Shown: positions 53,262-62,701 of the stretch, in pieces
How positions within the stretch are numbered: position 1 is the first letter of the stretch
Layout: every line of letters begins with the position of its first letter
NCBI GenBank assembly: GCA_035379625.1
Contig: DAOSVM010000001.1
Span: 1 to 64,000 of the forward strand
Length of the DNA stretch: 64,000 nucleotides
From: DAOSCP01 sp035379625
GTDB lineage: Bacteria > Bacteroidota > Ignavibacteria > Ignavibacteriales > DAOSCP01
Reading direction: 5' to 3'
The notes under the pieces: model-generated
What the model saw: the letters and a program-made list of their open reading frames with translations, nothing else
Databases searched by the model: none
What the model was told of the DNA's origin: nothing
Translations under genes and position numbers: made by a program

Positions 53262-55571
53262 TTAAAATTTAATAGTTACGCCAAATGTTGGAAGAAACGG
53301 TATTTGGTTAAAAGTATCTATATTATTTGTAAATTTACCATCAATATCTGTATAATCATATTGTATAAACCAAACATTTTTTCTATTACCTACATTGTAA
53401 ATTTGTAAATATGGTGCAATACTCCAACTTTGATATCTTTTTTCATATGTTAAGCTGATATCCATTCTCATATAATAAGGCAATCTATATTTATTAATTT
53501 CACCAGGATAAATATTTCTTGTAGGTTCACTCCCGGGGAAATCCCCACTAAAGTAATAAGATGCTGGATAAGTTATTAATTGGCCAGTGGAATATGTAAA
53601 ATTAACACCTAAAAGCCAAGTAGAATTTGTCTCTTCATCGGGATTATCAAAAATATCATCCCAAGTTTTAACAATATTAGTATTTAATACCAGATTAACA
53701 ACATTTGTTCTATCTTGCCTTGGAATAAACCATTTATCTCTATTAACATTATATACTTTATTATTTGTATGAGAATAACTATATCCTAACCATCCTGTAA
53801 CATTACCGAAATCTTTTCTTAATAATATTTCCAAACCATATGAATATGCTTTTGATTGGTTAAAAATTCCTTTCATCGAGTTATAAATAGGTTCTCCTGT
53901 TATTGGATCACTTTTTTGCGATTCCAAATCCAATATTAAATTTTGATTAAAAACTGGCACTTTATCATAGGTTTTATAATAACTTTCAATTTCCAAAGAA
54001 TATAAATTATTAATATCTTTTGTCCATCCTAAAATATAGTGATTTGATGAAGAAGGTGGCACATTTTTATCTGCAACTGTCCAAATTCCTACAATAAATC
54101 CTCGGTTAATTTTATTCAAGTATTGTGAGTATTTCCCAGTAGCAAACTTTAAAGTTTGGGATTCATCGATTCTGTACTTAATTGAAAATCTCGGATTTAA
54201 ACTGGAATAAATTTTATCAGAATTAAATTGCTCATATCTTATTCCAATTTCTGAAGTTAAATTATCCGCTATTTTAACTGAAGAAGTAACATAACTTATA
54301 AAATAATTTTTATGTGAATTAAAATCAACAAGCCCACCTGAAAACTTATACCAATACAAACCATACATATATTTATTTTCTATCCCAATTTTGAAACTAT
54401 AATCTTCATCAAAGTAATATTCAAAATTGAATTTTCCTGTAACATCATCAATCGTATTTTTTTCTTTAGCGTCAACTTCATCAAAATTAAATTTTGAATT
54501 AAAATTACTATAAGTAAACCAAATATTTGCAAACAAATTATCACTTAATATTTTACGATAGTTTATACTCGTCGTTCTGTTTCCCCAATTATAAGTTAGT
54601 TCTGGTGAATCAGTTTTTTTCTTGTCAAATTTATAAAACAAATTATCTTTACCACCATAGAAACTTATAGAAAGCTTATCTTTATCGGAAAGATCAAAAA
54701 AAGCTTTAAGATTACCATCATAGAAATAATAATCTGGAATATCATCACTAATTTTGGCAGCAAAAGCATCAAGATATGTTCTTCTAAAGGAAGCCGATAA
54801 AGATCCAAAATCAGAAAGTGGTGTTTGCAAAGTTAATCTTGATGATAAAAGACTTATATTTAATGCACCTTCAAAATTGTTTCTATTACCATCAAGATTA
54901 ATAACATTTAAAACTGATGATAATCTTCCTCCATACTCAGCACCAAACCCGCCTTTTATGAATTCAACTTTTTTAATTGCATCTGTATTAAATGTAGAGA
55001 AAAATCCAAAAGCGTGTTCAGGATTGTAAACATCTGTGCCATCTAATAAATATAAATTTTGATCTGGCGTTCCACCTCTAACATATAAAGCACTTGAAAA
55101 ATCTGAAATTGTTAATATACCTGGCAATGTCTGTAATGAACGCAATAAATCTGATTCAACAAATTGTGGAATTTTCGAAAGTTGTACTGGCGATAACTCT
55201 ACTACAGACAGAGATTTTGTATATAGTTTTTCAGATAAATTCACTGAATCTGCTACAATAACTACTTCTTTTTTTATATAGGATATCGGCGTTAGATAAA
55301 TATTTTCTGATAAATTATTTTTAATTTCAATAATTTTCAATTTCTTTTCATACCCCACACTACTAACTTCTATTGTATATTTACCAGGCTTTATATTAGG
55401 AATTGTAAAATACCCAGCAACATTAGTACTAGCTCCTCTTTTCAATTCTTTAATATAAACACTTGTTCCAATTACTACTTCTCCATTCCTCTCATCATAA
55501 ACAAACCCAGAATAAGTAATTTGTGCAAAAACAGACATACTAACTAATATTATCAAAAGGGCTATTTTCAT
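53262..55571 (-). CDS. TonB-dependent receptor paired with DUF4249
   Basis: 769 residues. Signal peptide (ALLIILVSMSVFAQ), carboxypeptidase-regulatory-like domain (ITYSGFVYDERNGEVVIG..., ~18-105), plug (~125-225, with ALYVRGGTPDQNLYLLDGTDVYNPEH and GGFGAEYGGRLSSVLNV) and a barrel ending FGVTIKF. Forms a transport pair with the following DUF4249 lipoprotein. Ligand unknown. Confidence 0.88.
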   Translation of the reverse strand: MKIALLIILVSMSVFAQITYSGFVYDERNGEVVIGTSVYIKELKRGASTNVAGYFTIPNIKPGKYTIEVSSVGYEKKLKIIEIKNNLSENIYLTPISYIKKEVVIVADSVNLSEKLYTKSLSVVELSPVQLSKIPQFVESDLLRSLQTLPGILTISDFSSALYVRGGTPDQNLYLLDGTDVYNPEHAFGFFSTFNTDAIKKVEFIKGGFGAEYGGRLSSVLNVINLDGNRNNFEGALNISLLSSRLTLQTPLSDFGSLSASFRRTYLDAFAAKISDDIPDYYFYDGNLKAFFDLSDKDKLSISFYGGKDNLFYKFDKKKTDSPELTYNWGNRTTSINYRKILSDNLFANIWFTYSNFNSKFNFDEVDAKEKNTIDDVTGKFNFEYYFDEDYSFKIGIENKYMYGLYWYKFSGGLVDFNSHKNYFISYVTSSVKIADNLTSEIGIRYEQFNSDKIYSSLNPRFSIKYRIDESQTLKFATGKYSQYLNKINRGFIVGIWTVADKNVPPSSSNHYILGWTKDINNLYSLEIESYYKTYDKVPVFNQNLILDLESQKSDPITGEPIYNSMKGIFNQSKAYSYGLEILLRKDFGNVTGWLGYSYSHTNNKVYNVNRDKWFIPRQDRTNVVNLVLNTNIVKTWDDIFDNPDEETNSTWLLGVNFTYSTGQLITYPASYYFSGDFPGSEPTRNIYPGEINKYRLPYYMRMDISLTYEKRYQSWSIAPYLQIYNVGNRKNVWFIQYDYTDIDGKFTNNIDTFNQIPFLPTFGVTIKF

Positions 55572-55724
55572 ATTCTACCTTTTACTAATTTAATAACTTA
55601 TATTTAATTACAAATAATATTGTATATGTTATATTATGACATACTAAAAGAATAACAAGTTACAAAAAGTTTAAAGTTTACAATTTATTAGTATTCATTT
55701 TTTTCTATGAATAATATTATTTGT

Positions 55725-55755
55725 TTGGAATATTATTTTTTTTATATTATATTAG
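55725..55755 (+). promoter_or_regulatory. promoter of the TetR-ABC operon
   Basis: TTG (55725-55727), 20 bases, TATATTAG (55748-55755), about 29 bases before the ATG. The -7 departs from consensus at the last two positions. No obvious palindromic operator overlaps it. Confidence 0.4.
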
Positions 55756-55783
55756 AAACTAAATAAACAATTTATCGTTTCCT

Positions 55784-56434
55784 ATGGTTCAACGAAAAAA
55801 AATCATAATTCAAAAATCCCTCTTAATTTTTTTAAATAATGGTATAAAACCAGTTAGTATGGATAATATTGCGAAAGAACTTTCTATCAGCAAAAAAACA
55901 CTTTATCAATATTTTTCTTCTAAAGATGATTTATTAAAAAATTGTACTGATTATTTGAAAACAATTATTCCTTCTACTTTGAAACAGTTAAGCCAGAATC
56001 ATATCTCTAATAGTTACAAACTATATTTATTTTTTAATTTTGTTGCAGAAATTATGAAACATATTTCCAATAATTTTTTATACGATTTAAGTAAATTTTA
56101 TCCTGAGATTTGGGAAGATATCAATAAATTCCGAACAGACTTTTTAAATTCATTTTTCTTAAAAGAATACAAAAAAGGAGTAAAAGAAGGGCATTTCAAA
56201 AAATATGAACCAATAATAATTACTCAAATTTTTGTTTCATCTGTAAAAAATATTATTAATCCTGAATTCATTTTGAATAATAATATTTCGGCAGATAAAG
56301 CTCTCAAAGAAACTATAAATTTTATTTTCAACAGTCTTCTAACTGAAAAAGGAGCTGCTGAGTTTAATGAATATAAAAGTATGAAAAATAACATTAATAA
56401 TTATATAAAAAATCCATTTAAGGAATTTTTATGA
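55784..56434 (+). CDS. TetR family regulator
   Basis: 216 residues. The N-terminal helix-turn-helix domain (GIKPVSMDNIAKELSISKKTLYQYFSSKDDLL at ~19-50) is standard; the C-terminal ligand domain is divergent. By position it should repress the efflux operon that it heads, as CecR does for ybhGFSR in E. coli. Its stop overlaps the adaptor start (ATGA). Confidence 0.87.
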   Translation: MVQRKKIIIQKSLLIFLNNGIKPVSMDNIAKELSISKKTLYQYFSSKDDLLKNCTDYLKTIIPSTLKQLSQNHISNSYKLYLFFNFVAEIMKHISNNFLYDLSKFYPEIWEDINKFRTDFLNSFFLKEYKKGVKEGHFKKYEPIIITQIFVSSVKNIINPEFILNNNISADKALKETINFIFNSLLTEKGAAEFNEYKSMKNNINNYIKNPFKEFL

Positions 56435-57381
56435 AAGCAAAAATAACAATTATCTTTATTTTTTCTTTATTACTCATCTCTTGTGGGAATACCAACAATG
56501 CTAAAATTGAAGAAGAAGGAATTACAGAAGGCAAAGTTTCTACTATAAGCGCTAAAGTACAAGGTGAAGTAAAACAAATGATAAAAAATGAAGGCGAATT
56601 TGTTCATTCAGGAGATACAATAATTATACTAAAAAATGATTATCTCCAATACCAATTACAAATTGCAAAAGCTAATGTATTATCAGCAGAAGCTTTGTAC
56701 GAATTAAGTCTTAATGGTGCTAGAAGCGAAGATATCAAAACAATTGAAGAACAAGTAAAACAAAACGAAATAAATTACCAACAAGCAAAAATTGATCTTG
56801 AAAGATACAAAACACTCTTTTCGCAAAATATGATTTCCGCAAAACAAATGGAAGATGTCAGAAATCATTATCTCATAGTTGAAGCTCAATATAAAACATC
56901 CTTAGAACAACTAAAGAAAATTAAAAATATTTCAAGGCCAGAAGAAATTAAAAATGCACGTGCAAATTTATTAAAAGCACAAGCTAATCTTGATAACATT
57001 TTACAAAACATAAAAGATTGCTATATCATTGCCCCAATAAGCGGATATATAAACAAAATATTTGTTGAAATTGGTGAAAATGTTAATCCACAAAGTAGCT
57101 TATGTAATATAACAAACCTGGATGAACTAAAAGTTACCATTTATCTTAATGAAAATGAGTTAAAAAATATCAAATATGGCCAAAATGTAAAAGTAACCAC
57201 TAATAGTGGGCTAAAATTAAACGGGAAAGTAATTTTTATATCTGATCAAGCCGAATTTACACCTAAAAATATATTAAAAAAAGATGAAAAAGAAAACTTA
57301 GTTTACGCTGTTAAAATTTTGGTAAATAATAAAAATCAAGATTTGAAAATCGGTATGCCTGTAAATATAATTGTTGAATAA
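56431..57381 (+). CDS. HlyD-family periplasmic adaptor lipoprotein (YbhG-like)
   Basis: 316 residues. Lipobox LLISC near residue 19. A biotinyl/lipoyl-like half (STISAKVQGEVKQMIKNEGEFVHSGDTIIIL), a long coiled coil (~85-185), the second half (YIIAPISGYINKIFVEIGENV) and a beta-barrel. It links the ABC pump to an outer-membrane channel. The next gene begins one base after the stop. Confidence 0.87.
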   Translation: MKAKITIIFIFSLLLISCGNTNNAKIEEEGITEGKVSTISAKVQGEVKQMIKNEGEFVHSGDTIIILKNDYLQYQLQIAKANVLSAEALYELSLNGARSEDIKTIEEQVKQNEINYQQAKIDLERYKTLFSQNMISAKQMEDVRNHYLIVEAQYKTSLEQLKKIKNISRPEEIKNARANLLKAQANLDNILQNIKDCYIIAPISGYINKIFVEIGENVNPQSSLCNITNLDELKVTIYLNENELKNIKYGQNVKVTTNSGLKLNGKVIFISDQAEFTPKNILKKDEKENLVYAVKILVNNKNQDLKIGMPVNIIVE

Positions 57382-57382
57382 T

Positions 57383-58288
57383 ATGAATAATATTATTGAA
57401 ATAAATAGATTAACAAAATATTATAACAATACTTTAGCACTTGATAACTTAAATTTAATAGTTAATGAGAATGAAATCTACGGATTAATCGGCCCTGATG
57501 GCGCAGGAAAAACTACTACAATTCGCTCTATTTGTGGCATGATTAAAAATTACAGCGGTGATATAAAAGTTTTTGGGTATAATATTAAAAGCTATTCAGA
57601 AAATATTAAATACAGTATTGGTTATCTTTCACAAAAATTTTCATTATATGGGGATTTATCTGTTGATGAAAATATAAATTTTTTTGCTCAAATTCATAAC
57701 GCTGTTAATTATAAAGCATTAAAAGTAGAGTTATTAAAAAAAATGAATTTACTTAAATTCAAAGATAGATTAGCTAATAATTTATCTGGCGGGATGAAAC
57801 AAAAACTATCTTTGATTTGCTCTGTAATATATAAGCCTAGACTTCTTCTGTTAGACGAACCTACTACGGGAGTTGATCCTGTATCCAGAAGAGAATTTTG
57901 GGATTCACTATACGAGCTTAAAAATATTGGAATAACTATTCTTGTATCAACTCCATATATGGATGAAGCTGAAAAATGCGATAAACTAAGTTTAATAAAT
58001 AATGGTAAAGAGTTAGTTACTGGGAATTTTAGTGAAATTGTTAAAAATTTTGAATTTCGCTTAATTTCAATATTTAGTAACGAATTAAAAAAGGTCAAAA
58101 AAATTCTATCAGATAAATTTGAAGTTCAATTATTTGGTGAAAAATTAGATATACTATCCTCAAATATTGATATAGATATTAAAGATATTGAAAAGATGTT
58201 GTTATATCATAAAGTATCGTATGAACTTAAAATTGATGTACCTTCTTTAGAAAACATATTTTTATATTTAATTAAATTTTCTAGCTAA
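57383..58288 (+). CDS. ABC transporter ATPase A (YbhF N-half-like)
   Basis: 301 residues from ATG 57383; two TTG codons just upstream lie inside the adaptor gene. Walker A GPDGAGKTT near 37, Q-loop YLSQKF near 83, an intact signature NLSGGMKQK near 134, Walker B LLLLDEPTTG. The H-loop histidine is replaced: STPYMDEA instead of STHYMDEA. Stop and next start share one base. Confidence 0.9.
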   Translation: MNNIIEINRLTKYYNNTLALDNLNLIVNENEIYGLIGPDGAGKTTTIRSICGMIKNYSGDIKVFGYNIKSYSENIKYSIGYLSQKFSLYGDLSVDENINFFAQIHNAVNYKALKVELLKKMNLLKFKDRLANNLSGGMKQKLSLICSVIYKPRLLLLDEPTTGVDPVSRREFWDSLYELKNIGITILVSTPYMDEAEKCDKLSLINNGKELVTGNFSEIVKNFEFRLISIFSNELKKVKKILSDKFEVQLFGEKLDILSSNIDIDIKDIEKMLLYHKVSYELKIDVPSLENIFLYLIKFSS

Positions 58289-59217
58289 TGAATGCAATTG
58301 AAGTAAATAATTTAACAAGAAGATTTGGTAATTTTATAGCTGTCAAAAATATTAGTTTTTCTCTTGAAAATGGAAAAATTCTTGGGTTTTTAGGTGCAAA
58401 TGGTGCAGGCAAAACAACAACAATTAAAATACTAACCTGTCTTTTAGAACCTACATCCGGTGATGCTAATATTGTAGGCTATAATATATTTAAAGAAAGT
58501 GAAAAAATTAAGCAATCCATTGGTTATATGTCGCAAAAATTTTCTCTCTACGATGATTTAACAGTAAAAGAAAATATTGATTTTTTTGCATCAATTTATG
58601 GACTTTATGGAAGAGAGCTTAACATTCGCAGAAGTTGGGTTTTACAAACAGCTTTATTATCAAACAAAGAAAATATTTTAACTAAAAATTTACCTAACGG
58701 AATAAAACAAAGATTAGCATTAAGTATAGCAGTTATACATAAGCCCAAAATAATTTTTTTAGATGAGCCAACAAGTGGCGTTGACCCGCTTTCTCGTCGT
58801 GCTTTTTGGGATCTAATAAACGAATTAGCTGATTCAGGAATAACAATTTTTGTAACAACTCATTATCTTGAAGAAGCTGAATTCTGTAACAAAATTATCA
58901 TAATGGATGCTGGAGAAATAATTGCATACGGTTCACAAAATGAATTAAGGAGTAAATTTAATAATTCTCTTTTCCTTGAAATTAATAATTTTGATTTGAT
59001 TAAATTTAATAATATTATAAAAACCATCGATTTTGTAGAAAATATTTTCACACACGGCGTAAAATTTCATATTTCTATTAAAAATGAAGGTAATAATTTA
59101 CAAAAAATTGAAAATCTACTAAAATTAAATAACCCCAATGTTATTATTAATAAAATTTCTCCCTCATTAGAAGATATTTTTATCGCATTTTTGAATAAAA
59201 GAAATGAAAACAATTAA
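58288..59217 (+). CDS. ABC transporter ATPase B (YbhF C-half-like)
   Basis: 309 residues. Walker A GANGAGKTT near 37, Q-loop YMSQKF, Walker B IIFLDEPTSG, and an intact H-loop TTHYLEEA. The signature is degenerate: NLPNGIKQR in place of LSGG. With ATPase A it should form one complete and one defective ATP site. In E. coli the two halves are fused as YbhF. Overlaps the permease gene by 14 bases. Confidence 0.9.
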   Translation: MNAIEVNNLTRRFGNFIAVKNISFSLENGKILGFLGANGAGKTTTIKILTCLLEPTSGDANIVGYNIFKESEKIKQSIGYMSQKFSLYDDLTVKENIDFFASIYGLYGRELNIRRSWVLQTALLSNKENILTKNLPNGIKQRLALSIAVIHKPKIIFLDEPTSGVDPLSRRAFWDLINELADSGITIFVTTHYLEEAEFCNKIIIMDAGEIIAYGSQNELRSKFNNSLFLEINNFDLIKFNNIIKTIDFVENIFTHGVKFHISIKNEGNNLQKIENLLKLNNPNVIINKISPSLEDIFIAFLNKRNENN

Positions 59218-60319
59218 GGCATTAGCAATTAAAGAGTTTTACCATTTATCTCGAGACAAAAAAATGGTTTTATTGCTTTTATTTTTCCCAATTTTTCTTT
59301 TGATTTTCTTCGGTTATGCTGTTAATTTCGATGTAAAAAATATAAAAATTCAAATTATAAATTACGATAGAAGCGAATTTAGCAATGAAATTATTAAAGC
59401 ATTAGAAAACTCAGACTATTTTACCATTGTAGATTATCAGACAAAAAATTCCTATCAAGAATTAGGAAATGGGAAATGTAATGTAATTTTTATTATTCCT
59501 CATGACTTTTCAAAAAATTTAGCAAAAAAAAATAATACTCAAATTACAGCTATTATTGGCGCTGCAAATGCTAATAATGCAATAATAATTTCAAACTACT
59601 TAAATTACTTCATTACAAAAATAAACTACAAATTATTAGAAAAATACAACATCACGATACCTAATACTGTTAACATAAATTATAAATACAACAAATCTTT
59701 AGAAACAACAACTTTTTTAATGCCCGGTCTATTAGCAATGATTATTATCGTAACAGCCGTAATTTCTGTATCTCTTTCATTTGTTAAAGAAAAAGAACAA
59801 GGAACAATTGAGCAAATAATAATCTCACCAATAAAAGATTTTCAATATATTATTGCCAAAATTATTCCTTATTCAATAATTTGTATTATTGATACAATTT
59901 TTCTTCTTATCACAATGTATTTAATATTCCAAATAAAAGTACAAGGTTCAATTATCGAATTATTTATTGTTACCATAATTTATATAATTTCAGGTTTATG
60001 TTTTGGTTTATTTATTTCAAGTGTTTCAAATTCACAGCAAGTTGCTTTTTTGATTGCAGCACTTTCATCATTATTACCAACATTTTTATTATCTGGATTT
60101 GTTTTTAATATCGAAAGTATGCCGAAATTCATTCAGATTTTTACTAATATTACTCCTGCGAAATTTTACATTTCGATAATAAGAAATATTATGATTCGTG
60201 GCGCTAATTTCACATTTTATTTCTTGGATTTAATTTATCTTATACTTTTCACTATTGTGATTCTATTGCTAACCTTAAAAATGCTAAAATTAGAAAAAAA
60301 TAAATTATTTGATGTATGA
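59204..60319 (+). CDS. ABC-2 type permease (YbhS-like)
   Basis: 371 residues. One N-terminal helix (VLLLLFFPIFLLIFFGYAV), a ~140-residue periplasmic domain, then five helices with the conserved VKEKEQGTIEQIIISPI near residue 192 and FLLSGFVFNIESMP near 300. Half of the membrane dimer. ATGA overlap with the next gene. Confidence 0.87.
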   Translation: MKTIKALAIKEFYHLSRDKKMVLLLLFFPIFLLIFFGYAVNFDVKNIKIQIINYDRSEFSNEIIKALENSDYFTIVDYQTKNSYQELGNGKCNVIFIIPHDFSKNLAKKNNTQITAIIGAANANNAIIISNYLNYFITKINYKLLEKYNITIPNTVNINYKYNKSLETTTFLMPGLLAMIIIVTAVISVSLSFVKEKEQGTIEQIIISPIKDFQYIIAKIIPYSIICIIDTIFLLITMYLIFQIKVQGSIIELFIVTIIYIISGLCFGLFISSVSNSQQVAFLIAALSSLLPTFLLSGFVFNIESMPKFIQIFTNITPAKFYISIIRNIMIRGANFTFYFLDLIYLILFTIVILLLTLKMLKLEKNKLFDV

Positions 60320-61440
60320 GAATATTATTATCATTCATAAAAAAAGAACTTTTACAAATTAGACGAGATGTTAGATTAAGCGCAATAATTCTTGTTGCTC
60401 CTATAATTCAATTAATTTTGTTAGGCTATGCTGCTACACTCGATATTAAAGTTGTACATACAGCAATATTGGATTATGATCATTCGCAAATGAGTAGAAA
60501 ATTTATACAAAAAGTTCAGGCGAGTAAGTATTTTAAGATTGATAAATACATATTTTCTCAAAAAGATATTAATGATAATCTTAAAAGTGGTATTGATATT
60601 ATTTTTATATTTTACCCTAATTTCGAAAAAAACTTTTACCAAACTCGTAATTTAAATTTGCAAATTATTGTTGATGCAACCGATGGTAATAAAGCTTCAG
60701 TTATTACTGGTTATACTATAAATTTAGTAAACAGTTTTGCAAATTATCAAATTGAAAACCTAAATAATATTATACAATACAATAGGAATAATTTACTTAT
60801 TAACTATAATCCTAAATTGCTTTATAATCCATATTTAGAAGCAAGATATTTTATGCTTCCAGGAATTTTAGGATTACTTTTGATGATAATTAATATTGCT
60901 CTAATGTCTATGGCAATAGTAAAAGAGAAAGAAGTTGGCACATTAGAACAAATAATAGTAACACCAATAAAAAAATACCATTTTATTTTGGGGAAATCTA
61001 TTCCATTTATTCTTCTTTCATTTATACCGCTTACAATTCAATTAGCAGTTATACATTTTTGGTTTGGAATAGAAATCAAAGGTAATTTACTATTTATTTT
61101 TATATTTTCATTATTATTTATAGTATCCAGTGTAGGTTTAGGTTTATTAGTATCCACAATTACAAAAACGCAATTTCAAGCTATGTCTATTTCATTTTTT
61201 GGAATTATGCTTCCTATGATTTACATTTCTGGTTTTGCATTTCCAGTTGAAAATATGCCCAAAATAATTCAATATTTTTCTGAACTTCTTCCCATCAAAC
61301 ATTTTCTGATATTAATTCGTGGAACAATATTACAAGGTAGCACTTTTGACTCATATTTATCCTCAGTAATAAAATTAACAGTAGAAGGGATAATAATCAT
61401 AATTTTTTCAATTTTAAATTTCAGAAAAAGATTTAGTTAA
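60316..61440 (+). CDS. ABC-2 type permease (YbhR-like)
   Basis: 374 residues with the same layout as the preceding permease: VAPIIQLILLGYAATLDI, periplasmic domain, VKEKEVGTLEQIIVTPIKKYHFILGK near 195 and YISGFAFPVENMP near 300. Completes the exporter; related systems pump drugs or cholate-like compounds. Its 3' end overlaps the end of the convergent decayed chemoreceptor by eight bases. Confidence 0.87.
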   Translation: MRILLSFIKKELLQIRRDVRLSAIILVAPIIQLILLGYAATLDIKVVHTAILDYDHSQMSRKFIQKVQASKYFKIDKYIFSQKDINDNLKSGIDIIFIFYPNFEKNFYQTRNLNLQIIVDATDGNKASVITGYTINLVNSFANYQIENLNNIIQYNRNNLLINYNPKLLYNPYLEARYFMLPGILGLLLMIINIALMSMAIVKEKEVGTLEQIIVTPIKKYHFILGKSIPFILLSFIPLTIQLAVIHFWFGIEIKGNLLFIFIFSLLFIVSSVGLGLLVSTITKTQFQAMSISFFGIMLPMIYISGFAFPVENMPKIIQYFSELLPIKHFLILIRGTILQGSTFDSYLSSVIKLTVEGIIIIIFSILNFRKRFS

Positions 61441-62056
61441 GTTGATATTTGGTAATATAATTTTTAGTTTTCCCAGTCAAATTTTGAAGAATATTAGCAT
61501 CTTGTGCTATATTATTAATTTCTTTATTAATCTCATCTATAGATATTGTAACATTTGATATTTTACTTTTAATTTCATTACTTAGTTCAGTTTGATTTTC
61601 TAATTTATTTAGTATAATGTAAAGATTATTTATGATATTTTTGAAAATAACAAGATTTTGATTAATTGTTGTACCAACCAATGCAATTAAATTTCGACTG
61701 TTATCTATTTTACTCAATTTCTTTAAATTTTCCCTTAAATTATCTACACAGCTGATTGCTTTCTCCTGAGATCCTATAATTTCATCAAATTTTACATCAA
61801 ACTCACCTTGTTAATAACTATTTAGTATATTAAGAATTTTTTAAGTATTATAAATATGCATTTTCAATAATGTATTTATCTCAGTGACAATTGTTTTATA
61901 TTTACCTGAATATAAATTCTCATTGATAAAGAAATGAATATTTCCACTCTTATGTTTAAAATACACATTTTTAATTTTTTTAAGTAATCCATAACTACCC
62001 CATATTTTCAATGACAACTTAATAATATTATTAGTAGTTTTTCTTATTGTAAATTG
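61433..62056 (-). pseudogene. decayed methyl-accepting chemotaxis protein
   Basis: One minus-strand frame stays open from 62056 to 61433 except for two TAA codons (61843-61841 and 61813-61811). The translation includes TEINTLLKMHI, then KILNILNSY, QGEFDVKFDEIIGSQEKAI and SCVDNLRENLKKL, which resembles the stretch between HAMP and signalling domain in chemoreceptors. It ends IAQDANILQNLTGKTKNYIT, like the C-terminus of the chemoreceptor at 35056 (DDLARLTENLRELITKF). The conserved hairpin tip (NLLALNAAIEAARA) is absent, so an internal deletion is likely as well. A shorter stretch (61433-61717) could still be translated from TTG. Confidence 0.6.
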
Positions 62057-62116
62057 TTAATTTATTGTAAAGATATATTTAATTTGTTCTATTTTTTATG
62101 ATATATAAGTATATCT

Positions 62117-62607
62117 CTCGGACAGTGTAAGCTAAGCCCGTGCGGCGCACGGGCGAGCTAAAGCTCAAAATATTATCATTTATTATACTTATTAATCGCT
62201 AATTATCTACATTTTGATATCTTTACAATTCTTCAAACAAATAAAATTTTAATTAAGGTATTTTTCAATTTAAATTATTCGTGATGCAACTTTTATTCGT
62301 ATATGCAATATATTTGTAATTACAATATATTATTTAATAAATAATATTATATATTTGCAATTATTTAGTAATTACGAATATATTATGATATTAAACCACT
62401 CAGGTGTTATCTAATATAAGCTAAGAGCCGAAGTATTAAACTCCCAAACAAGCTACTCCTGATACATATCTAAGAGAAAAGATGCTAGAGTTTACCCGGC
62501 TTCATATTGGAAGGTAGAAAAGGAATGTATTTTATCGGGCCTTCGGGCCCGCTGCCCCTTGCAGCTTTCGTCATGCTGCAAGGGGCTTAAGCTTATACTG
62601 CCCGAGC
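62117..62607 (+). mobile_element. non-coding inverted-repeat element E5 (491 bp)
   Basis: Ends CTCGGACAGTGTAAGC (62117) and, inward from 62607, GCTCGGGCAGTATAAGC; TA at the right, CT at the left. Left hairpin GCCCGTGCGGCGCACGGGC (62136-62154). Right end GGGCC-TTCG-GGCCC and CCCCTTGCAGC(TT)-TCGTC-(AT)GCTGCAAGGGG, where one outer pair of the loop side is broken. No coding sequence. It abuts the decayed chemoreceptor; the right end is 95 bp from the next stop codon. Confidence 0.76.
62298..62390. repeat. AT-rich 17-bp-period array in E5
   Basis: CGTATATGCAATATATT followed directly by TGTAATTACAATATATT, then weaker units ending TAGTAATTACGAATATATT. Confidence 0.6.
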
Positions 62608-62631
62608 TAAGTATAATTTTTATTTTTAAAA

Positions 62632-62667
62632 TAAAAAGGCAAGGTCGCTTAAGCTTCCCTGCCTTTC
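62632..62667 (-). terminator. terminator of the sorted surface protein gene
   Basis: AAGGCAgGG / CCtTGCCTT (minus strand) around a 12-base loop, followed by a T-run; third member of the hairpin family seen after E3 and E4. Confidence 0.75.
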
Positions 62668-62701
62668 CACTAAGACTTTTTAGAGGTAACTAGATAAAAT
62701 C

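Noticed and set aside
55572..55783. TetR operator in the divergent intergenic region
   Set aside because: Several short AT-rich inverted repeats are present, but none is long or specific enough to call in such AT-rich DNA.
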